Source: Geobacter sp.
GTDB taxonomy: Bacteria > Desulfobacterota > Desulfuromonadia > Geobacterales > Geobacteraceae
Assembly: GCA_003499925.1 (NCBI GenBank)
Contig: DNRQ01000188.1
Coordinates: forward strand, 50,842 to 78,611
Reading direction: 5' to 3'
Length of the DNA stretch: 27,770 nucleotides
The notes under the pieces are model-generated. The model did no database searches. It was given only the letters and a program-made list of their open reading frames with translations, and was not told the origin of the DNA. Positions within the stretch are counted from its first letter, which is position 1. Each line of letters opens with the position of its first letter. A program made the position numbers and the translations under genes. Shown piece after piece: positions 21,722 to 27,770 of the stretch.

Positions 21722-23027
21722 GCAGGGGATGCAGCATGCGCAACGGCTGGCGACGCTTCTTTCCGGGGGGATCCGGGGAGGGGGGTATTACCCGGCCGGG
21801 CATCCGGCTTCCCTGCAGCCGTTCCGGGAGATGGCGCTGGTCGCCTCCGTCATGCACCGGGAAGGGGGGGAGATCCGGCTCGCCGTGGTGGACGGGGTCC
21901 TCAGCGTGGGGGAGCACCTCTTCTTTGCGCCGACGGCGCCGCTTCAGGAACTCTCGCGCCGGCTCGAGGAGAAGGGGGTTTTCGGCATCACCCTGAAGCC
22001 CGGGGTGTCGGATCAGGACCTGATGGCCCTGGCGCGGCTCATGGCCGAGCCGGCCGGCGGAGCTGCCGAGCTCAAAGAGGGGCTGGCGCTGGCTGCCATC
22101 AGCTCCATCGAGGTCAGGGAGGAGGATAACCTCGCCAAGACCTACAACGAGGCTGTGGGCGCCATCCGCGACATCTTCTATGAGATAGGCAACGGCAGGA
22201 TCCCGAACAGCCGGCGCATGCTGACGGTGGTGAGCAGCCTCGCCTCGGCCGCGGTCCGGGAACCGGCGGCCCTTCTGGGCCTCACCATGATCAAGGACTA
22301 CGACAACTACACCTTCCAGCACAGCGTCAACGTGGGGGTGCTCGCCATGGCGCTCTCGGCGTCCATGGGACAGCCGGCGGACCAGGTGGAACAGGCGGGG
22401 ATGGCCGGTTTCCTGCACGACGTCGGCAAGACCCGGGTCAACAAGGGGATACTGAACAAGCCCGGCAAGCTCAGCAACGACGAATACCTGGAGATGAAGA
22501 AGCACCCGGAATTCGGCGCCGAGATCGTGCGCCAGATGGAGGGGGTCCCCGCGCAGGTGGCCGAAGCGGTGCTGGGGCATCATATCCGTCACGACAGGGA
22601 GGGATATCCGGAGTGGGCCAGGAGCTTTAGCTTCGGCGTTGCCAGCGGGATCGTCGCCGTCGCCGACTGCTACGACGCGACCACCACGCTCAGGGCGTAT
22701 CAGCGGCCGATGCAGCCCAAGCAGGCGGTCGACAAGATCCGCAGCCTGTGCGGCACCAGTCTGGACGGGGAGATCGTGGAGCGCTTCCTGGAGCTCACCG
22801 GCAGGTTTCCGACCGGAAGCCTGGTGCGGCTGGACAGCAACGAGATTGCCGTGGTATTCACGCCGAGTTCGCAGGAGTGCGGTGCGGCCGTGGTCAAGGT
22901 GATCATGGACGGCACCGGGAGCGCGCTGCGCGAGCCGGAGCTGAGGAGCCTGGCCGGAGGCGGCGGCTTCGTGGTCGATCTGGTTGACCCGCTGGTGAAG
23001 GGGATTGACGTGTCGCGCTACTTCTAG
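21714..23027 (+). CDS. HD-GYP domain protein (c-di-GMP phosphodiesterase-like)
   Basis: A 437-residue soluble protein. From residue 195 to about 360 it is an HD-GYP domain: His203, HDVGKT (His235-Asp236), KHPEFGAEI (His264), GHHIRHDREGYPE with His289-His290 and the GYP at 297-299, and DCYDATTTLRAYQRP. All metal ligands of an active c-di-GMP or cGAMP phosphodiesterase appear present. The N-terminal domain, with GGGYYPAGHP and EIRLAVVDGVLSVGEHLF, resembles that of the HEAT-repeat protein just upstream. It starts inside that gene (overlap ATGACTGA). Its end is six bases from a convergent HEAT gene. A link to cyclic-dinucleotide signalling is likely; the input is unknown. Confidence 0.92.
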   Translation: MTEQGMQHAQRLATLLSGGIRGGGYYPAGHPASLQPFREMALVASVMHREGGEIRLAVVDGVLSVGEHLFFAPTAPLQELSRRLEEKGVFGITLKPGVSDQDLMALARLMAEPAGGAAELKEGLALAAISSIEVREEDNLAKTYNEAVGAIRDIFYEIGNGRIPNSRRMLTVVSSLASAAVREPAALLGLTMIKDYDNYTFQHSVNVGVLAMALSASMGQPADQVEQAGMAGFLHDVGKTRVNKGILNKPGKLSNDEYLEMKKHPEFGAEIVRQMEGVPAQVAEAVLGHHIRHDREGYPEWARSFSFGVASGIVAVADCYDATTTLRAYQRPMQPKQAVDKIRSLCGTSLDGEIVERFLELTGRFPTGSLVRLDSNEIAVVFTPSSQECGAAVVKVIMDGTGSALREPELRSLAGGGGFVVDLVDPLVKGIDVSRYF

Positions 23028-23033
23028 CCAGGA

Positions 23034-23591
23034 TCAGGGGAGGAGCGAAAGGGCGGTGGCCGCGGCAGCGCGGGTTCTCTCGTGCGGGGAGTTCAACAGT
23101 TTCATGAGCGGTTCCGCCAGGGCGGCGTCCCCGATGCGTCCCAGGGCGAGCGCCGCCTCCGCATCCAGCAGGCCGTCGTTTTCGTCCAGGAAGGGGATCA
23201 GCTTCGGCACCAGCGCGGGGTCCCGGTAGTGGGAGAGCGCCTCGATGGCGACGGCGCGCAGGTCCGGCGAGGGATCCAGGAGTTTTTCCACCAGCGCCGC
23301 CAGCGCTTCCGGGCGGGCCAGCTCACCCAGCACCTTGATGGCCGCATACCTGATGTCCTCCTCGCTTCTACCCGCGCAGTACAGGAGAATGGGAACCACC
23401 TGCTCGCCGCCGATCCGCCCCAGGGCATAGATCGCCCTGATCTTGGTGCCCCGGTCGCCCCGCTTCAGACTGTCGAAGACCTCCTCCAGGCTCTCTGATG
23501 CCTCCAGCGTCTCCAGCGCCCGGGCAGCCGCCTGGCGCACGTCGGGGCTGGGGTCCTTGAGCAGCGGGATGATGCCGTCGCGTCTTTTCAT
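23034..23591 (-). CDS. HEAT-repeat protein
   Basis: About 185 residues made almost wholly of HEAT/PBS-lyase-like repeats of about 31 residues (IIPLLKDPSPDVRQAAARAL, SLKRGDRGTKIRAIYALGRI, GRSEEDIRYAAIKVLGEL, KLLDPSPDLRAVAIEALSHY, FLDENDGLLDAEAALALGRI, LLNSPHERTRAAAATALSLL). It would fold into a curved helical scaffold that binds another protein. I start it at the ATG of MKRRDG, with GGAAAGAG about ten bases upstream. A longer frame exists but would run into the divergent membrane-protein gene and reads as non-protein-like there. It is convergent with the HD-GYP gene, with six bases between them. Confidence 0.85.
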   Translation of the reverse strand: MKRRDGIIPLLKDPSPDVRQAAARALETLEASESLEEVFDSLKRGDRGTKIRAIYALGRIGGEQVVPILLYCAGRSEEDIRYAAIKVLGELARPEALAALVEKLLDPSPDLRAVAIEALSHYRDPALVPKLIPFLDENDGLLDAEAALALGRIGDAALAEPLMKLLNSPHERTRAAAATALSLLP

Positions 23592-23676
23592 GCGGGATGC
23601 TCTTTCCATAGGGTGGAAACTAGCAAAAAAGTGCGCGTTCCACAACATAAAACCAATTCCTCGGAGGGAGAAGGTC

Positions 23677-24006
23677 ATGAGAAAAAAGATCAAATGTGTG
23701 GCGCTGTCGGCATTCGTGCTGCCGGGCCTGGGGCAGCTTTGCCTGGGGCGCCGCTTGAAGGGTGGCGTGATGATACTGCTCGACAACGTCTTCATCCTCG
23801 CCGCCCTCTACATCGCCTTGCGCAGCGCCGGCAAGCTGATGCTGGCGGGAAGGGGCGGGGCACTGGATGCGGAAAAGGTGCTGGCCGGCATCCGGGCCGA
23901 TACCCCCTTCGCACCCTGGGTGCTGGGTGCCTTTATGGTGCTCTGGTTCTACGGGGTGGTAGATGCGCTCCTCGACAAGGGTAGCAGCGATCAGGAGCAG
24001 TATTAA
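23677..24006 (+). CDS. Small membrane protein, unknown function
   Basis: A 109-residue protein with three hydrophobic segments: residues 7-20 (VALSAFVLPGLGQLCLG), 29-50 (GGVMILLDNVFILAALYIAL) and 80-98 (PWVLGAFMVLWFYGVVDAL). The first part, with P-G-L-G-Q-x-x-x-G-x-x-x-x-G, resembles the start of TM2-like small membrane proteins, and the end is acidic. GGAGGGAG seven bases before the ATG makes the start firm. It lies 83 bases upstream of fabH on the same strand. No specific function can be given. Confidence 0.8.
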   Translation: MRKKIKCVALSAFVLPGLGQLCLGRRLKGGVMILLDNVFILAALYIALRSAGKLMLAGRGGALDAEKVLAGIRADTPFAPWVLGAFMVLWFYGVVDALLDKGSSDQEQY

Positions 24007-24089
24007 TTGACAAACACCTTTCTATCATGAGATAAGGGCAAGGATACGAGGGGCGTATACGGTATAACGGAACCAGAGGGGATACAGGT

Positions 24090-25070
24090 ATGGTGCGGTC
24101 AGAAATACTCGGGACAGGTGGACATGTTCCCGCCAACGTGATCAAGAATGGTTATTTCGACTACCTGGTGGACGATGCGGAGACCTGGATCCATTCCAGG
24201 ACCGGAATACGCGAGCGGCGCTTCGCCGGGGAAGGGGAATCGACCTCGGACCTTGCCACCACCGCGGCACTACTTGCGCTGGAGAACGGCAATGTGGACC
24301 CGCTGGAGCTCGACTGCATCATCGTAGCCACCTCGACGCCGGACATGATCCTCCCGGCCACCGCCTGCATGGTGCAGAAGAACATCGGTGCTGACAACGC
24401 CTTCGCCTTCGACATGAACGCGGTCTGCAGCAGTTTCATCTACGGCATGGAGGTGGCGGACAACCTGGTCCGCTCCGGCAAGTACAAGAAGGTGCTGCTG
24501 ATCGGTGCCGACACCTACTCGAAGATACTCGATTATGACGACCGTGGTTCCGCCCCGCTGTTCGGGGACGGAGCGGGTGCCGTGATACTGGGGGCCGGCA
24601 TCTCCGGCAAGGGGATCCTGCAGAGCGTCATGAAGAGCGACGGCAAGGGGTGGGAGCTGATCCAGGTCCCATCGTCCGGTTCCAGGAAACCGATCAGCGC
24701 CGAGAGCATCGCGCTCAAGGAGAACACCTTCAAGATGGCAGGCAAAAGCGTCTTCGTCTTCGCGACCGACGTGATCCCCCGCATCATTAAGGACCTGTCG
24801 GAGCGCGGCGGCGTCAATCCCGAGGATATCGACCACATCATACCGCATCAGGCCAACGTCAGGATCATCGACTTCATCTCGAAAAAGACCGGCATCGCCA
24901 AGGAGAAGTTTCTGCTCAACCTGGACCGTTACGGCAACACCGCGGCGGCCTCGGTGGGGCTCGTGCTCGACGAGAACCGCAGAAACGGCGTCATCAAGCC
25001 GGGGGACCTGGTGCTGATGATGGGTTTCGGCGGCGGTCTCTCCTGGGGCGGCGTGCTGATGCGGATGTAG
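24090..25070 (+). CDS. fabH: Beta-ketoacyl-ACP synthase III (FabH)
   Basis: A 326-residue enzyme that starts fatty-acid synthesis by condensing an acyl-CoA with malonyl-ACP. The catalytic triad is clear: Cys113 in NAVCSSF, His253 in IIPHQANVRI, and Asn283 in RYGNTAAAS, matching Cys112/His244/Asn274 of the E. coli enzyme. The glycine-rich end MGFGGGLSWGG is also typical. The length is normal (about 320). It lies outside any visible fab cluster, so it may be an additional KAS III with a different acyl preference, perhaps for branched or longer primers; that is open. A TTGACA at 24008-24013 may be part of its promoter. A hexamer array begins 18 bases after the stop codon. Confidence 0.95.
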   Translation: MVRSEILGTGGHVPANVIKNGYFDYLVDDAETWIHSRTGIRERRFAGEGESTSDLATTAALLALENGNVDPLELDCIIVATSTPDMILPATACMVQKNIGADNAFAFDMNAVCSSFIYGMEVADNLVRSGKYKKVLLIGADTYSKILDYDDRGSAPLFGDGAGAVILGAGISGKGILQSVMKSDGKGWELIQVPSSGSRKPISAESIALKENTFKMAGKSVFVFATDVIPRIIKDLSERGGVNPEDIDHIIPHQANVRIIDFISKKTGIAKEKFLLNLDRYGNTAAASVGLVLDENRRNGVIKPGDLVLMMGFGGGLSWGGVLMRM

Positions 25071-25087
25071 TGAGGCAGGGAGAGGCA

Positions 25088-25165
25088 GGTAAAGGTAAAG
25101 GTAAAGGTAAAGGTAAAGGTAAAGGTAAAGGTAAAGGTAAAGGTAAAGGTAAAGGTAAAGGTAAA
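25088..25165. repeat. Hexamer tandem array (ggtaaa), 13 copies
   Basis: Thirteen perfect copies over 78 bases just after fabH. On the minus strand it would read as a Leu-Tyr repeat, but there is no start signal and no gene is implied. Confidence 0.95.
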
Positions 25166-25240
25166 GAGAGGCTGGGGCTGGGGGTAAAACCTCCCGGCCC
25201 TTACTTGGTTTTACCGCTGAACCTTCCGGGAGTTGCACGC

Positions 25241-25295
25241 GTAGGGTGGGCCGTGCCCACCGCCAGTAAGGCTTGGTGGGCGGGGCCCACCCTAC
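25241..25295. repeat. Long imperfect palindrome (REP-like hairpin)
   Basis: Outer arms gtagggtgggcc (25241-25252) and ggcccaccctac (25284-25295) pair perfectly over 12 bases; inner arms GCCCACC and GGTGGGC add a second stem. It resembles a widespread class of proteobacterial intergenic hairpin repeats. Its right edge supplies the stop codon of the methyltransferase gene. Confidence 0.85.
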
Positions 25296-26347
25296 CTTTG
25301 TTTGAGCCCGGCTACTCCCGCCGGGACCTGCAGCGGGGTCAGGCCGTGCTCCTGCATCATGTCGCATAGCTTCTCCGCAGGAACCCGCAAACGCCAGCCG
25401 GCGTGGAACCGGTCGGCAGCGAGCAGCACCCCGCCCGGGGTGAGCCGGGACGCCAGTGCCTCGATGGCGCCTGACAGCTCGGCCGTCTCGTGCAGGAGCG
25501 GTCCCCCGAGAAGACCATTGCAAAGTATCAGATCGTACGGCTCCCTACTCGTTGCAGAACCGACCTCATCCAGATAAAACTCCATAGGCACCGGGGCCGT
25601 CTCCATCAGCAGAGGCGCCACTCTGCGGCGGTACTCCCTCTCCCGGTCCGGATCGTGGGGGAAGAAGAGGTGGGCCGCGGCGAAGAGCTCGATCGGCTCA
25701 AGGGTCGAACCGTCCACGACGCAACCCTCTCCCCCGAAGCCGGCCGCGCTCACCAGCTCGGCCAGCCCGTAGCTTCCCTCTCCGCTGCCGCAGGCGCTGT
25801 CCAGCGCGCGGATCCTCCCGTTGAGCCTCTCGGAATTCTCCCTAAGCCAGAGTTCAAGCCACTGCGACTGCAGAGGATAGCGGTCGAAGGCCCCGCCGAA
25901 ATGGTGCGGCAGCAACAGGGCGAACAGGAAGCGTCTGCGCGCATCGGGGTCGGCGGCCAGCTCGCGCAGGGTGCTTGCGGGATCGGCGCGGAGCAGCTGC
26001 GGCCTGAACTTGTGCAGCAGGTCGAGCCAGCTTGCGGCGCTGTGCAGATACGATCCCGAGAGCAGGGGGGGGAAGCGGCAGCCCCGCCTGAGCACGAGGT
26101 CGAAGGCCCCCCTCACCTGCGACATCGGGAAGAGCGCCTCCGTCAATCCCCTCATCTCGTGGTCGATGATCAGGCCGGGAGCCCAAAGGGGGAGGGGATA
26201 GCTGGCGGCAAAGCTTTGGAAGGCGCCGGCGAGCCGATCGACCCTTCTTTCCAGGTCTGCATCGAGAAGGGAGCCGGGAATCAGCAGGTCGTCAAGCCGC
26301 CTTGCGGCTTCGCCCTGGTCCAGGGTCGGTGTGAAGGAGAGTTCCAT
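25292..26347 (-). CDS. SAM-dependent methyltransferase, CheR-like
   Basis: A 351-residue soluble protein. Motif I is RIRALDSACGSGEGSYGLAE (about 180-200), which has the S-A-C-(S/G)-x-G-E-x-x-Y-x-(L/I)-A order of CheR-type chemotaxis methyltransferases. A later strand YDLILCNGLLGGPLL corresponds to CheR's FDLIFCRNVLIYF, and LTPGGVLLAADRFH to the post-motif strand. The first 170 residues do not resemble the usual CheR N-terminal domain, so the substrate may differ and chemoreceptor methylation should not be assumed. It starts two bases after the MATE gene ends, so they form an operon. The stop codon TAG is contributed by a hairpin repeat, so the last residues may be altered. Confidence 0.75.
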   Translation of the reverse strand: MELSFTPTLDQGEAARRLDDLLIPGSLLDADLERRVDRLAGAFQSFAASYPLPLWAPGLIIDHEMRGLTEALFPMSQVRGAFDLVLRRGCRFPPLLSGSYLHSAASWLDLLHKFRPQLLRADPASTLRELAADPDARRRFLFALLLPHHFGGAFDRYPLQSQWLELWLRENSERLNGRIRALDSACGSGEGSYGLAELVSAAGFGGEGCVVDGSTLEPIELFAAAHLFFPHDPDREREYRRRVAPLLMETAPVPMEFYLDEVGSATSREPYDLILCNGLLGGPLLHETAELSGAIEALASRLTPGGVLLAADRFHAGWRLRVPAEKLCDMMQEHGLTPLQVPAGVAGLKQR

Positions 26348-26349
26348 GG

Positions 26350-27702
26350 CTAGATGGTCACGCTGTGCAGGTCGCGGCGCTGGTAGCGCCAGGCGAAGGC
26401 GGCGGCCCGGAAGAACCAGTCAATCAGGAAGACACCCCAGACCGCATAGAGGGAGAGATGCAACGGCACGGCGGCGATGTAGGAGAAGAGCACCCTGATC
26501 CCCCACATCGCGATAAGGGTCACCAGGAATACGTAATGGGTATCCCCGGTGCCGCGCAGGCTTCCGGCGTAGACGAACGAGATGGCAAGCGGCACCTGGG
26601 CGAAGGCGACCAGCCTCAGGAACACGCTTCCCTTCTCAATCACCTCGGCATCACTGGTAAAGAGGGCGATCAGCTGGTGCGGCAGACAGAAGAAGAGCAG
26701 CGCCATGGCCGCCATGACCAGGATGGCAAGCCGGAGCGCCTCCGTATGGCTTAGATGGGCTCGCCTGATCTTGCGCGCCCCCAGCGCCTGTCCCATGAGA
26801 GTGGAGGCGGCAATCCCCATCCCGGCGCCGGGCATGAAGGAGAGCGATTCGATGGAGAGCCCGATCTGATGGGCTGCGTAGGCGGCGGTGCCGTAGCCGA
26901 TGATGAATTTCGAGTAGAAGAGCTGCCCCGACTGCTGGGCGATCCGCTCCAGCGCCACCGGATAGCCGATGTTCCAGACCTTGCGGAGCAGGACCAGGTC
27001 GGGGCGCCCCACCTTCAGGTAACCCTTGCGGAGCGCCTGCACCAGGAGATAGATGAAGCCGCACATCTCGGAGAGGTTGATGGCATAGGCGGCTCCCACC
27101 ACCCCCATCCTGGGGAAGCCGTAGTGGCCGTAGATGAGCGGGTAGGCGATGACGATATGGAGGATGTTGACCAGGATGACCGCCTGCATCGGGGTTTTGG
27201 TGTTGCCGGTCCCCTGCATGATGGCGGAGAGGGTGTTAAGCCCGGCGGTGAAGGCGAAGTAGAGAAATACCAGCCGGATGTAATCCGAGGCAAACGCCAT
27301 CACGTCGCTGCTGGCGCCCATGAAGCGCGCCACGTCCTCGCCGAAGAAAAGGCCCAGCAGGGTTGCCGCCACGGCCAGCAGCGCGCTGAAAAGCAGGGAG
27401 GCAAAGGCCGCCCTTCTCGCCTCCAGGCGGCGCCCGGCGCCCCACAGGTGAGCGATGACCACGGTGGCGCCCGTCGCGAGACCCCAGAAGACCGTCATCA
27501 CCACGAAGATCAGGAGCTGGCCCAGGCCCGTCGCGGCGATCGCCGCCGCGCCCAGCCCCCCGACCATGAAGATGTCCACTATCGAGACGAGTCTTTGGAA
27601 CAGAGACGACAGGAGCACCGGCATCGAGAGGGCTGCCACGTTGCGGCGGATCGATACCCGTTTCCTTACCCCGGACCCCCTGGACAAAATACGCTGATTC
27701 AA
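26350..27702 (-). CDS. MATE family efflux transporter
   Basis: A 450-residue inner-membrane transporter with about 12 membrane helices in two bundles. Family features are seen at the start of each half: NVAALSMPVLLSSLFQRLVS, IVDIFMVGGLGAAAIAATGL in the first, and NIGYPVALERIAQQSGQLFY, AGMGIAASTLMGQALGARK in the second. MATE pumps exchange Na+ or H+ for drugs or metabolites; the substrate is unknown. The frame opens with TTG at 27702 and a weak ribosome site; the exact start is unsure, but the first membrane helix begins within 30 residues. It is followed two bases later by the CheR-like methyltransferase gene. Confidence 0.92.
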   Translation of the reverse strand: MNQRILSRGSGVRKRVSIRRNVAALSMPVLLSSLFQRLVSIVDIFMVGGLGAAAIAATGLGQLLIFVVMTVFWGLATGATVVIAHLWGAGRRLEARRAAFASLLFSALLAVAATLLGLFFGEDVARFMGASSDVMAFASDYIRLVFLYFAFTAGLNTLSAIMQGTGNTKTPMQAVILVNILHIVIAYPLIYGHYGFPRMGVVGAAYAINLSEMCGFIYLLVQALRKGYLKVGRPDLVLLRKVWNIGYPVALERIAQQSGQLFYSKFIIGYGTAAYAAHQIGLSIESLSFMPGAGMGIAASTLMGQALGARKIRRAHLSHTEALRLAILVMAAMALLFFCLPHQLIALFTSDAEVIEKGSVFLRLVAFAQVPLAISFVYAGSLRGTGDTHYVFLVTLIAMWGIRVLFSYIAAVPLHLSLYAVWGVFLIDWFFRAAAFAWRYQRRDLHSVTI

Positions 27703-27753
27703 AACCGCATGCTCTTGTTACCTTTTTAGCTTAAATGATTTCATAGCGAATAT

Positions 27754-27770
27754 CCCCTCCCCCGGAGGGG
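27754..27770. repeat. C/G-rich palindrome at the window edge
   Basis: CCCCTCC (27754-27760) and GGAGGGG (27764-27770) are perfect arms around CCC. It is similar to the imperfect palindrome near 75-96 and is probably part of a dispersed repeat continuing beyond the window. Confidence 0.45.

Noticed and set aside
23592..23795. N-terminal extension of the second HEAT-repeat protein
   Set aside because: The extension is antisense to the start of the divergent membrane-protein gene, which has its own strong ribosome site, and it is not protein-like.
24270..25523. Long minus-strand frame across fabH and the hexamer array
   Set aside because: It is antisense to a clear fabH, and its Leu-Tyr stretch is a translation of the hexamer repeat.

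Overview
The window reads as a Geobacteraceae-type chromosome segment (Desulfuromonadia; Geobacter, Geomonas or Citrifermentans-like). The basis is overall protein style: a DksA, RadA, multi-GAF histidine kinase, HEAT-repeat and HD-GYP block, degenerate GGDEF proteins, many short intergenic repeats, and use of selenocysteine. No rRNA or full phylogenetic marker is present, so the genus is inferred.

Left part (1-4490): small separate genes for a PhnB-like VOC protein, an AI-2E-type membrane protein preceded by a possible 36-codon small ORF, a DUF454/YbaN membrane protein, an orphan degenerate GGDEF-like protein and a small DUF1841-like protein.

Middle part (about 4493-15579): this looks like a decayed genomic island downstream of a tRNA-Ala gene. 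A 13-bp copy of the tRNA 3' end, CCA included, sits at 4493-4505 beside an orphan terminator, and the intact tRNA is at 15567-15642. Inside are a Na+/K+-type (P2C-like) P-type ATPase with a universal stress protein, and an operon of a DsbA/FrnE-like oxidoreductase plus a DUF2277 protein. The rest is wreckage: a tyrosine integrase cut into pieces, an AbiEi/AbiEii toxin-antitoxin pair, and a type II restriction-modification methylase with the first codons of its partner. A class II Fic protein is intact and lies between 49-bp direct repeats. The oxidoreductase is the main discovery. Its gene, 8912-9538, carries an in-frame TGA exactly where the first Cys of the CxxC active site belongs. A strong Shine-Dalgarno site lies before the ATG and a SECIS-like hairpin with a GGA loop lies 17 nt after the TGA. 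I read it as an unannotated selenoprotein with a U-P-F-C active site.

Right part (15567-27770): core-like genes. They are tRNA-Ala(CGC) with promoter and terminator; a radA, dksA, GAF histidine kinase series; a translationally coupled pair of a HEAT-repeat protein and an HD-GYP protein that appear to share an undescribed N-terminal domain; a second HEAT-repeat protein; a small membrane protein; FabH (KAS III); and a MATE transporter with a CheR-like methyltransferase. RadA has three apparent single-base insertions that put its Walker A segment out of frame while leaving the ORF open. Further homopolymer +1 shifts in the integrase and methylase remnants raise the possibility of assembly error.

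Repeats are abundant. A roughly 100-bp dispersed element is present three times, and one copy supplies the last codons and stop of the P-type ATPase. There are 13-copy arrays of a heptamer and of a hexamer, and G-rich hairpins.
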